A DNA stretch of 64,000 bases, from contig OU342632.1 of NCBI GenBank assembly GCA_910589415.1, positions 37,151,637 through 37,215,636 of the forward strand. The letters run 5' to 3'. Both the position numbers and the translations under genes were made by a program. Below the pieces are notes generated by a model. The model was not told the origin of the DNA, made no database searches, and was given only the letters and a program-made list of their open reading frames with translations. The DNA is from Malachius bipustulatus (Eukaryota; Arthropoda; Insecta; Coleoptera; Melyridae). This document shows, one piece after another, positions 34,198-44,830 of the stretch (within the stretch, counting starts at the first letter, position 1; each line of letters starts with the position of its first letter).

Positions 34198-35718
34198 TTA
34201 TATTGAATGTTGTGGACTGTTTAGAATCTCGTGTAGCTTTGTCCCTATCAATTGGTTTATTTGATCTGTGTTTAGTATTTTTTTTTCCAGTTTATATAGT
34301 ATTTCTACTAAAAATGTTGTTAGTGTTTGAGTTATAACTTGTTTTTCTCGAGGTTGTATCGCTGTATAGTTAGGGTGGTAAGGATTTATTATTGGAGTTG
34401 TTGATACGTAAGGGGTCTGGAGTATTTGTTTGTGCAGTTGTAGGACTGGATCTGGGTCTTTGTTAGTGTCCATCTTTTTCCGTTTTGTTGGTCCTGTCTC
34501 AGGTGGGAGAAATGTATGGGGGCTCGTGAATTTGTTTTTTGAAATAGTTTTTGGTGATTTCGTCTCTTGTGAGACAGTCGCGTATGACACCTTATATTTA
34601 TTCCTTGCATCATTGTAAGACAAGTTCTCTGTGCCCATTATATGTTTGATTTGTTTTTGTTTAGCGAACTCTGGACAATTTTTTCTGTCTGTTGCGGAGT
34701 GGTCTCCCTCACACAGTATGCAGTGGAAGGTTCCACTCTTATTACAGTCTTTATTTGCGTGTTCCCCACCACAGTTGCTGCATCTTTCCTTGCCCTTGCA
34801 CGTAGTGCTCAGATGTCCATATCTCAGACATTTAAGACATTGTCTAACTTTTTGTATATAAGGTTCCACCTCGAATATTATCTTCTCTATTGATACTTTT
34901 TTTGGTAGTATATTACCCCTAAAGGACACCATTATTGTCTGTGTGGGTACATATTTGATATTATCCCCCTCAACTATCCTTCGGTTCATTCTTCGTACAT
35001 ATGTTACCTTAAATTTTTGGTACCCCAAAGGACTTATTAATTGTTCAAGTTCGGTCTCCGTCAATTCTATATCTATATGACGTATGATACCCGTTCTGGC
35101 TGTTAAGTATTGCGGTATAAACGGTAAGTAATCGTTTCTTTTTAAACTCTCAGATTCTACCAGAAGATTAGCACTTTTTGACGAGTTTAGTTCTATTTTT
35201 ATGAGATTTATCCCTACACTTGTTATGTTTAAAATATTTTCCTGAATATCCGGCACTAATCTATTAATTAATCTAGCCGTGCATATTTTATTTGCTCTTC
35301 CTATATTTTTACCGTTAATTCCTTTAACATAAACAAAGAATGGACCTACCATATGATTTTCATACTTGTTAATCGGCCTTGAGATAAGTTTATCATCAGA
35401 TTTTTTATCTGACGGACTTATTGAAGGCGAACCATTTATATTAATCAGATCGACATCATTTTCAACTCTATTATTACCCGTTACTGCAGTTTGACCAATA
35501 GATTTATATCCGCTTTCATTATTGTATTTAATACTAGATTTCTCACTTACCCTACCTAACTCTTCCAAAAAGTTTCTTACTTGTGGTTCCTGAACCCTGT
35601 ATCTATCGTTGTAACTCGTCTCCGTTTCCATTCTCTGTTCCGTATTTTCATCTAATAAATTTGTCCAGTTTTCCTGCAACGTTTTGCCCCTATCAGGGGG
35701 CTCACTATCTTTGCTCAT
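34198..35718 (-). CDS. LINE ORF1: nucleic-acid-binding gag-like protein
   Basis: A 506-residue protein expected to coat the element RNA and act as a chaperone in the ribonucleoprotein. Residues 1-120 are polar and probably disordered. Residues about 125-280 form the conserved central domain of this ORF1 type (VGPFFVYVKG to KIIFEVEPYI). Three zinc knuckles follow: C294-x2-C-x4-H-x4-C307, C313-x2-C-x3-H-x4-C325, and C333-x2-C-x3-H-x7-C348. The last has the CxxCxGDHSxxxxxCP form typical of I-group and jockey ORF1. The C-terminal 150 residues are Pro/Thr-rich, with a basic TKRKK patch at 411-415 that could be a nuclear localisation signal (inference). The ORF is intact. Confidence 0.93.
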   Translation of the reverse strand: MSKDSEPPDRGKTLQENWTNLLDENTEQRMETETSYNDRYRVQEPQVRNFLEELGRVSEKSSIKYNNESGYKSIGQTAVTGNNRVENDVDLININGSPSISPSDKKSDDKLISRPINKYENHMVGPFFVYVKGINGKNIGRANKICTARLINRLVPDIQENILNITSVGINLIKIELNSSKSANLLVESESLKRNDYLPFIPQYLTARTGIIRHIDIELTETELEQLISPLGYQKFKVTYVRRMNRRIVEGDNIKYVPTQTIMVSFRGNILPKKVSIEKIIFEVEPYIQKVRQCLKCLRYGHLSTTCKGKERCSNCGGEHANKDCNKSGTFHCILCEGDHSATDRKNCPEFAKQKQIKHIMGTENLSYNDARNKYKVSYATVSQETKSPKTISKNKFTSPHTFLPPETGPTKRKKMDTNKDPDPVLQLHKQILQTPYVSTTPIINPYHPNYTAIQPREKQVITQTLTTFLVEILYKLEKKILNTDQINQLIGTKLHEILNSPQHSI

Positions 35719-35829
35719 TTAAGTATGAGATTTAAGTAATCAGATTTCACTTTATTTGCTCTTCACTACTTGCCAATTTTCAGCCACTCGATTTTATATG
35801 CGTAGCGTTCGACCGACCGGTGAGAACTG
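35719..35829 (-). promoter_or_regulatory. LINE 5' UTR with presumed internal promoter
   Basis: 111 bp from the CAGT 5' end to the ORF1 ATG. Full-length I and jockey elements carry a TATA-less polymerase II promoter in this position, starting at the CAGT. The sequence has a direct CGGTCGGTC repeat near the 5' end. Promoter function is inferred from the family. Confidence 0.6.
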
Positions 35830-35841
35830 CATTTTTGTAAT
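35830..35841. repeat. Target-site duplication, LINE 5' side
   Basis: CATTTTTGTAAT, identical in all 12 positions to the copy at 30349-30360. The flanking bases differ outside it, which fixes the element borders. Confidence 0.9.
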
Positions 35842-35982
35842 AGACTTTAAAATTGGATATTTTTTGTTGGCGTTTATGTTTGTTGTAATTTTTATTGTTA
35901 ATGTCTGTGTATTGATGGAATCATAACAAATAATAAAATTAGTTTTTCTCCTAAATGGCTCAACAGACCTAAAAAGTAACTA

Positions 35983-36840
35983 TACAGGGTGGGAATCCTT
36001 TGTACTACCCATTATTGAGATCTCCTAAACGCTAAGAGATCAGGGCTCGTTAAATTAGAGAAAAGCTGCTCTATTTTGTGGTCATCTTGAATCCGTCGAG
36101 ACATACACGATATCTGAAAACGTCCCTGAAATATCCTGAAAAAACTGAAAAATTGATATTTCTTATTTTTACCATAACTCTCTTATTTTTGGAAATTAAT
36201 AAATAGTTTTTTGTAAGCGTAAGTACATAAGACATCAAGAGCTATGCATCTGACATTTCAAAAATTTTCAAAGTCAACTCTTAGAGTATTCATAGTCAAC
36301 TTTTGTTTTCCTTATGGCCGCCATATTGGATTTTCATGTCATTCTGTATTAAAAAAATTAAGGAAACCAAAAGACTTTCTTCTTCTTTTTCCGAAAACAA
36401 AAAGAAAATTTTATCACCGAACGACGTCGTGAAACGTCGCAATATGACCTGAAATTGCTTGACTTATGGTTATTTATGACATTCGGTTGGAGAAAGGTTA
36501 TTTTTTCGAAAAGGAAGTTGACTATGAATACATTGGGATCTAGTTGGCTTTCAAAATTTTTGAAATGTCAGATGGATAGCTCTTAACGGCTTATGTAAGC
36601 TTACAAAAAATTATTTATTGATCTCCAATAATAAAAAAGATATGACAAAATAAAAAATATCGATTTTTCAGTTTTTTTAGGATATTCAAGGAACGGTTCC
36701 AGATATCTTGTATGTCTCGCTCGACTGATTCGAGATGGCCACAAAATAGATCAGCTTTTCTCTAATTTAACGGACCCTGTATATCTCTTAGCGTTTAGAA
36801 GATCCCAATGATGGGTAGTATAAAAAATTACCACCCTGTA
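35983..36840. mobile_element. Foldback MITE with TACAGGGTG ends, TA target site
   Basis: The left end is TACAGGGTGGGAATCC and the right end ACCACCCTGTA, with flanking TA at 35981-35982 and 36841-36842. The arms mirror each other for over 300 bp, for example GAGAAAAGCTGCTCTATTTT against AAATAGATCAGCTTTTCTC, and AAGAGCTATGCATCTGACAT against ATGTCAGATGGATAGCTCTT in reverse complement. The middle about 190 bp are not inverted. The ends match the 7.3-kb foldback but the interiors do not, so they form a superfamily sharing ends. A diverged relative lies at 44.1-44.8 kb. It sits 140 bp from the LINE. Confidence 0.85.
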
Positions 36841-36842
36841 TA

Positions 36843-39115
36843 CTGCAGCTTTTCAACCTTAAAAATGATTCAGATAACATTTCTCTCAACAACAAGTAAG
36901 GCGGCCAATAATTAAAAATATATGCGCGACTATATCTATCGTCAGAGAAAGAATCCATTTTCATAGGTGAGTATCTCGAGAACAGGAGTTTTTAGGGTTG
37001 CTCCCATACTTCTGATCTACTCATTGAATACTATCGATCCTCAAAATTACATAATTTTAGCGGGAGCCAATTTCCATAAGAATTCTAGGGGACCCTTTGA
37101 AAATTAATTAAAATTTTCTTTTTGGATATTTCTGCACTATCAGTGAAGTGTTTTAACTCAAGATAGGCCCGTTAAATACAAATCGTTATTGTCGAAAATT
37201 ATTTCCTCTAAAATGTTTCTCTACTTCTTTATTTCTCTTAGTTAATTGTTAAAACTTAGGTTCATCTATTCGAATTGAAAAAAAATATAAAGTTATTTAT
37301 AAAACATTTTTTCCTTACAATTACTCCATCAGTTACACTTATTATGCCTTGAACAAACCTTTTATCTACCCAAAAACATCAAGAAATACGTTTATGAATG
37401 AAATTTACATTCTTTGCATGGGAGACTTTAACGATGCGTTACGCGAGAAAAATTTTCAAACCAGCATCGTCCATCGTCCATGAAATATTCAACAGTAGGA
37501 ATAGGTATATATGTTTTTCCAATTTTATAAGATTAATAGCCTGTAATTAATGGAACGCTCTAAGATATAAATACATTCTCTCAGCTATTATCTAAATTTT
37601 TAGCACCAACGAACAATAGGTTGTTAATTTTTATTTTAAAACATCAACCTGTATATATAGGTACCTAAGTATATTATAATATGATTAATGTTGCCTTAGA
37701 ACATTGACGTACTATCTCATTGTCTCAATAATATTATTGAACCTTCAATGATAAGACTGGTTGCTTGGTTGTTTTGTTAGTTATAAATAATTTGTACAAG
37801 TTTCTCCTACATATCATCGCCAAATACGTATGATAATACATAATTATTTGATTACTGATTAAATAAGGATATAATGAATGCTTTCTATTAGGTATTTATG
37901 AAAGGCAAATTGATCTTAAAAAATAAATCATATTAAGAACCTGCCTGCAACTAGTATCCATTCTTTAGATAGGAAATCTTTCGGTGTTTGAATAGATCAG
38001 CTGCACTTTCGATTTTAAGCATCTTATCAAAACGGTCAGTCAAAGGAGATTCCAAATATCCTACAAATGAAAGTGAAATCTACCGTTACCTTAGACTGGT
38101 TCCGGAGATGATTCCGTTAGTTTATGTAAAATGTCTATAATAATCTCTTAAGGTATTTTAGTATTTTTAATTAAGGTGTAGCTAGACTGGAATCATCTCC
38201 TAACAATTCTTTTTATTTTCCGAACATATGGAATTCCTATGTTAATATCAACTTCTGTGAATGTTGACTCCCCTAATTATTGTTTTAGAGATAAACGTTA
38301 AATTTGTCATTTATTAAGACTGCGAGAAGCTGCTTCTGTTGGTATAGTTTGAGTTTAAATCTGCTAAAATGACTCATAACCATTTCTCTTTTAAATAAAT
38401 CAAGACAACCGTAATTTTACAGAAATTGATATTGATATGGTAGCTCCCTAAGGTCAAAAAATCTAAAGACACCGTGTATAAGCCTATGACCATTCACGAA
38501 TAAAAAAATAAATTTAAAAACAAAAATATGAAATATTACCGGTACCTACTTGTTTATAACGAATAGGTACCTAGTACTTCTTCTATAGTAGGTGAATCCT
38601 TCCATCTGAGTGCGCCTTAACATTCAACTGAGTCATTTCCTAAATCACTAACAAATTATCTTATTTATATATTTATGTTACTTAACTCGTTGAATTATTC
38701 AAGTGTTCCTACCAAATTGATCTTGCGTGAATCTGAATCAACAGGCGCTTGTGGAGTTACTTAATCTTATATGCAGCAATAATTAGGTATTATTATGTTT
38801 TATCAAATGGAATTAAAGACAGAGAGCTCGTAAACTTTTCTCTAAATGTAGGTATCTATTCTTACAACAGTAGGTAAAGTACCTACCTAATACTCTCTAA
38901 ATTACTGTTTTCTGAAGTGCTGGTATTAACTTTACATATTGAAGCTGGATACCGAAATCGCAAAAACCGGTGGGTGTAGCTTTCTTTCATTTATCAGCAA
39001 CTTGTGACGAAATTTGGAAGAACGGTTTATACGCTCCATACGAATCTCTTTTCTGCATTTTCTCTCCTTTGTTGACCTTTTCGTTAATAAAAATATCATA
39101 TTGAGAAAAAATCTA
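36843..39115. other. Non-coding stretch
   Basis: No supportable gene or well-defined repeat. A small imperfect inverted repeat lies at about 38091-38217 (AGACTGGTTCCGGAGATGAT against ATCATCTCC). TAGGTACCTAC-like words occur repeatedly from 38550 to 38890. Confidence 0.45.
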
Positions 39116-40515
39116 AAATACAAAATCTACACATCCAGCCTATAATTTGTTGAGATAGAATTGTGTAAAGAAGTGAATGTAAGACAGCAATTGAGATGAA
39201 TAATTGAGATAATAATGAGATAATATGAGATAATATGAAAGATAAAATTAAATTAAATTCATCAATTGAGATAGATTGAGATATTAAGATTATGAGATAT
39301 GAAGATATGAGATGTGAAGATGAAAAAATGATGAGATAACAAAAATTTCAATACAAAATCTACATGCAGCCTATAATTTGTTGATACTTGTGTAAGAAAG
39401 CGAATATAAGACAACAATTGAGATGAATTGAGATAATTATGTGATAATATGATGAGATAAGTACTATGAAAGATAAAATTAAATTAAATTCATCAATTGA
39501 GATAAATTGAGATATTAAGATGATGAGATATGAAGATATGAGATATAAAGTTGAAAAAAGATGAGATAATGAAAAATTTCAATCCAAAAGCTACACATGA
39601 AGCCTGTAATTTGTTGAGAATTGTGTAAGGAAGCGAATATAAGACAACAATTCAGATGAATTGACATAATGATGAGATAATATGAGATAATATGAAAGAT
39701 AAAATTAAATTAAATTCATAAATTGAGATAGATTGAGATATTAAGATGATGGAATATGAAGATATGAGATATGAGGATGAAAAAATTCTGAGATAACATG
39801 AAAAATCGCAATCCAAAAGCTACACTTGCCTCTAATTTGTTGTGAATTTCATACGGCGAATGAATATAAGACAACAATTGAGATGAATTGAGATAATGAT
39901 GAGATACTATGAAATAATATGAATGATAAAGTTAAATTAAGTTCATCATTTGAGATAAATTGAGATATTAAGATGATGAGAGATGAAGATACGAAATATG
40001 AAGATGAAAAAATTATGAGATAACATGATAAATTTCAATCCAAAAGCTACACATGCAGCCTATAATTTGTTGAGAATTGTGTAAGGAAGTGAATGTAAGG
40101 CAACAATTGAGATGCATTCAGATAATGATGAGATAATATGAAATAATATGAAAGATAATTAAATTAAATTCATCGTTTGAGATGAATTGAGATATTAAAA
40201 TGATGAGATATGAATATATGAGATATGAAGATGAAAAAATGATGAGATATGTAACATGAAAAATTGCAATCCAAAAGCTAAACTAGCCTCTAATTTGTTG
40301 TGAATTGCATAAGGCAGCGCTAATATAAGACAACAATTGAGATGAATAGAGATAATGATGAGATAAAATCAATTCAAAAACTGCACATGCAGCCTATAAT
40401 TTGTTGAGAATAGTGTACGGAAGCGAAAATAAGAAACAATTGAGATTAATTGAGTTAATGATGAGATACTATGAAAAATTTCAATCCAAAAGCTACACAT
40501 GCAGCCTACAGTTTT
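39116..40515. repeat. Satellite array, unit about 230 bp
   Basis: The landmark CAAAAGCTACACATGCAGCC (or CAAAATCTAC) recurs at 39121, 39354, 39584, 39814, 40041, 40272, 40375 and 40487, giving periods of 233, 230, 230, 227, 231, 103 and 112 bp. There are thus five or six full units and two internally deleted ones at the downstream end. Within a unit, GAGATA, GAGATAATATGA and GATATGAAGATATGA repeat many times, so the plus strand is strongly purine-rich and the unit probably grew from a shorter GAGATA motif. The copies are clearly diverged. There is no coding frame and no ribozyme core. Confidence 0.92.
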
Positions 40516-43500
40516 TTATAAATGTGATTAGTAAATGATTACAAATCGTTCTATGTTTTACAAATCTGGAAACTATGTTCGAGATATTGATTTTATAAGA
40601 CAATGGAGAATAAAAAGTACCTAGTGAGCTTTTTTTATAAATTCTGTTTCTAAAATGTATGCTAATATTTATTTTTGACTAATCCGGAATAATACAAATC
40701 GATTATATTTGCATAATGTCACATAAACAGTACCTATGTCTGCTTGGGTCAAGCATTTACATATGCCTATAATACTAATCTATGTAAACAATACAATAAA
40801 TAATCATGGGTATATATGCATATATTATATTCTGCAAAAGTTTCTCATCATCCTTGACTTAATAAAAAAAGCAAGGGATATACTAACACTAATAACACCT
40901 GGCGAAGATCCTTTAATAATAATTGACAAAACGTTTAATCCTTCCTGATATTATATCTATCTTTAGCGGCAAATTCATATTTTATCCTACATAGGCGTAG
41001 AAGGAAGCACATCTTATTGAAATATTAAAAGGTAATTATTTTGATAAAATTTAAATCAATTTTGCTAGGTACTCAATAAATATTTTATTGCTTGAGATTA
41101 CTTGAAAAGCTTCGATCATAAAATCGAATTTCGACTTACCTTAACTGGAAAAATTGTAAAGATTAACACCAGCAATAAAATAAGTGGTTTCTCAAGTCAC
41201 AAGTCACGAATTAGCATTTGAAATACCATCTTTTTATTTCGAAATCATACCGAAAATGTCAGAGTTTCAGATTAATTACAAAATTTCTTGCGGTTTTTCT
41301 CAAAACTACGATTTTATTATCCACGATTGTAAATTGATAAACAATAAAATACAATTTTATACCTCATTTACCTTGAAGAAATATATTTTCAAATAACTCA
41401 TGATGATACATGATACATCTCTATAATGAAGAGTTCCTTCATCGTTAAGAGTGAAATCGGAAGATTTTTTATTTGTTTAATTAACACAGCCGGCGCCTTT
41501 AAAGTATGTCTATTGTGGTGCGTGCCGAAAAAAGAACACCAGGAAATCAGACGATTGTGTAAATAATTAATTGTATTGAATCAATTCAGTTTCTAATCTA
41601 ATCAGACACAATGGCGACGCTAAATTTGCTTCAAAGGATGTGAAGGAGGTGATGGTAGGTAATAATACTTCCTTCATAATTAATAATAGCGGCAAGAGGT
41701 CATGTCACAGAGATAATCTTCTTTCATATTGCTTCACTATTAACACCTACGCCTTGTTAATTTATTGTTTACATAAATTTAATCACGGCTCTTAAAATCA
41801 ATTGAACAATACATCAAGGATCTCATATATTATTTTCTCTCTTCTTATAATCAGCGTTTCATTGATAACTAAACGGTTTAATTTGGCAATGATATGGTAA
41901 TGATCATGATATGAGGGATGAGTCCTTAAAAAAAGGTTGATAAATAATTTCATATAACATACAACCCTAAAGAAATTGGTGTGTGTCTGGCAGAGACGCA
42001 GGTTTTGCGAATCAAACAATGAGCCTTTGTTAGAAATTTATTAATATTTTCAGACACTTATTGCTCTAAAGTAATATTTTATGACCGCGAGGTTGATATT
42101 ATTTATGATTTGTTTACACACCAATAAGGAACTATAGACGTTTACGAAGATAATAAAACAATTATTTAATTTACAATGACACGGAATTGTTATTTTAGCT
42201 GTTTTATCTAGGTATTTATAATTTTGTCGCTGGTAATTATACAAATCGTCACCTATGAAGAAGTCGATGATTCTTTGTTCCGTCATTTAATATTACTCAG
42301 TTGTTTGAAAATAAATAAGGAGAATGAATATTTAATTTATAAATTCGGCTTATAATTGAGCTAATGTAACTAGTTTTTAGCAAGTTTTCGACTGCTCTTT
42401 TCTGAAACAAATACATAAAGGACAATGCTTAAGTAATTCCAAATTTGAAGCTGCACCTTCATCTTTAGCTGTTCTTCTTGATTTTAGATGTTTCTTAAAA
42501 ATTTCTGTTAGGGGTATGAAATATAAAATACTTTGAAGCAACGTTATTAGGAAAACCAATTCAAAAATTAAATCAACGTTTAAACTGATTATTTTGTTTT
42601 CAATGTCTACACTTGCCTGCTGTTAGTTGAAAAAAGCTTAGTTCAGACAACAGAAGTAGGAAAATGCAGTTGTTTAAATATTGATCGATCAAATTAATAA
42701 AATTGATTTTTTCTTATCAAGAGCACAACTTTTATTCCATTTAATTGATCAAATTTAAGAAAGATAAGTATAGGTAAACACCTACCCACCTAACTATGGT
42801 TTCACAGTATTTTTCTATAATGAATCTATATATCGTTATTCTGTCATCTTTTTAACTCCCACTAATAATAATCCATGACCTTTTAAAGAATATAATAAAG
42901 TGAACTTGTCAGACTAATCCAGAATAATTAAACAGATACTTATACCTGTCTCAAAACACAAAGAACTATCTAAATAGGTCTATGTACAATAATTATGTTT
43001 TATTATAATCCTATGACATTGATGTATTATTTCACTCAATTTTGACACAATTATTCTGGTATATACCCACATAACATATTATTATCTTTTTTTGTGTAAC
43101 CGGATTTTGGGAATTATAAAAAATAATTATTAAATTGTTCCAAGAATATTTCAACCTAATAATCCCATATTTCAAATTATTGCTTAATTAAGATGAAATG
43201 TTTTTAAAGATTCAATAACCCCATGTCTGTATAATTATTCCTTATTACGCATAGGTCATATATTCTTGTCAAAAACAAAAGGAGGTTTTCTATGTAACCT
43301 CATAATGTTCTCCAATTTTATTTACACCCCTCCAAAAAGGTTGTATCAAATGTGGTGTTCAAATAATTTCTTAGATTTGAAGAAACACGAAAAAACAAAA
43401 TTTTTCATACTTTTACCGTTGACTGAAGGTGCTACTCCTTCAATCAACGCTTTTACCGTATCGAAGCTTCCCAGCATTATTTCCATCAGATTTTGTAGAT

Positions 43501-44087
43501 GTTGGTATAATTTTTTTTCCACTGAATATTTTTTCATAAAATAAGTAATTACTTATGATGAGTAATAAGTAATAGTAAGTACAAATGAAGTAATAATAAA
43601 AAACAAAGTTAATAATACGTAAGTAAATCGAGTAATAAGTAAATTACAAATGTATAATAAATGTGACACTTTACTCGTATATTTTTATTTTTGTTTTGTA
43701 CAAATTGTACTTCATTTCTTTGTTCAAAAACGCTACATTTTACGAATAAAAATATCAAAGGGGCTAAAAGGGTTCAGAGTGTTTCAAAATGTTTCAAATT
43801 GCAATTTTAAAAGTCCACATAAATATACAATGAAAAAACATTAATGTCTGCATTTTATTTAACTCTTTCTAAGGATGATGGACGAGTAAGATTTACGGTG
43901 TTTCGAAAAAATTTTTTTCATGTTTTTTAAAATCTGAGAAATTGAATAAAATCCTCATTTTATCCTGTCCCGTTGGAGGTAGGTATGTAGCTTCGATTGG
44001 AGATGGTTTTGGAAATAAGTTTATAATTTTGTTTTTGACGAGGAATCGCTCCTTGAAATTTTTCGCAATATTAGAGAGAGTCATATA
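40516..44087. other. Non-coding AT-rich stretch
   Basis: No supportable gene. Short frames at 40736-40948, 41184-41396, 41798-42019, 42050-42286 and 43266-43544 have no domain and no matching splice sites. At 43540-43650 an irregular AAGTAATAAGTAA-rich tract is a degenerate simple repeat. Confidence 0.45.
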
Positions 44088-44830
44088 TACAGGATTATGA
44101 GAATTTCACAGTTATTATGATATAGATGGAAAACGGTTATATTGGAGAAAAGTTGCACAATTTTAAAAAATTTTGTTTGAGATTGTTTTGAAAAAATTGT
44201 TTTTGAAAAAAAAATTAAAAATTCTGAAAAATCGACATTTTTTATTTAGCCATATTGGTTTATTCTTGTGAATGAATCGTTGTAAATGAATCAAATTTCG
44301 ACAATTAATTTCAAGAGGTGAAAAAAAGGTTTGTAAGTTTATCTCAACAAGTAAGGTCAAAAGTTTACCTGTTAGGAAGAATTTATCATAAAGAAAAGCA
44401 TTGTAAATATTTGCGAATGTAAAAAATAACATGTTGGTATGTAATAAACTCAAAAAGGCCAAAATGTGTCTTATGTTGTTTCTGAAATAAGCGATTCAAA
44501 TTCGTTATTTTTTTGTAGTTTTCATAAGTCGTCAAGAATTAGCCATCTGACATTTAAAAATTTTCTGTTGTTACTCTTTTGTTTTTCTTATGGCCTTGAT
44601 TGCTTTTCATGTCATTCGGTGTAAAAATAATCAAGAAAATCAAAAAATCTATCACATTTGAAAAAATACTGTTAAAGATTTTACCAGTTTTACTTTTATT
44701 TACGGAAAAAAAGAGAAAGTTTTCCAACGAATACGAAAAACAAACATAAGGCAAGTCTTAATTCATATTGACATCATTCGGTTGAAAAATGTTGTTATTT
44801 AGTTCGAAAAAGACAAATAAAATTTTGAAA
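44088..44830. repeat. Diverged relative of the 36.0-kb foldback element
   Basis: Phrases of the element at 35983-36840 recur in order: TACAGG near 44089, ATTGGAGAAAAGTTGCA, TCTGAAAAATCGACATTTTT, AGCCATCTGACATTTAAAAA, TTCTTATGGCC, TTTTCATGTCATTCGGTGT, then CATTCGGTTGAAAAATGTT and TTCGAAAAAGAC. Similarity is partial with many indels. I could not find the right end. Confidence 0.5.

Larger units (their letters stand above)
30361..35829 (-). mobile_element. Full-length I-clade LINE, 5469 bp
   Basis: A complete non-LTR retrotransposon on the minus strand. It begins CAGTTCTCACCGGTCGGTCG, and a CAGT start is typical of I and jockey elements with an internal promoter. It has a 111-bp 5' UTR, ORF1 (gag-like), a 5-bp gap, ORF2 (endonuclease, reverse transcriptase, RNase H), and a 3' UTR of about 150 bp ending in a short (CA)n tail. 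Perfect 12-bp duplications flank it. Both frames are open to full length. RNase H after the reverse transcriptase, three zinc knuckles in ORF1 and a cysteine-rich C-terminus place it in the I group. The (CA)n tail differs from the TAA-type tail of the Drosophila I factor. Confidence 0.93.

Noticed and set aside
40736..40948. 70-codon plus frame with protein-like text (ARDILTLITPGEDP)
   Set aside because: No known domain, no upstream acceptor fitting the protein-like part, and AT-driven composition. Chance cannot be excluded.
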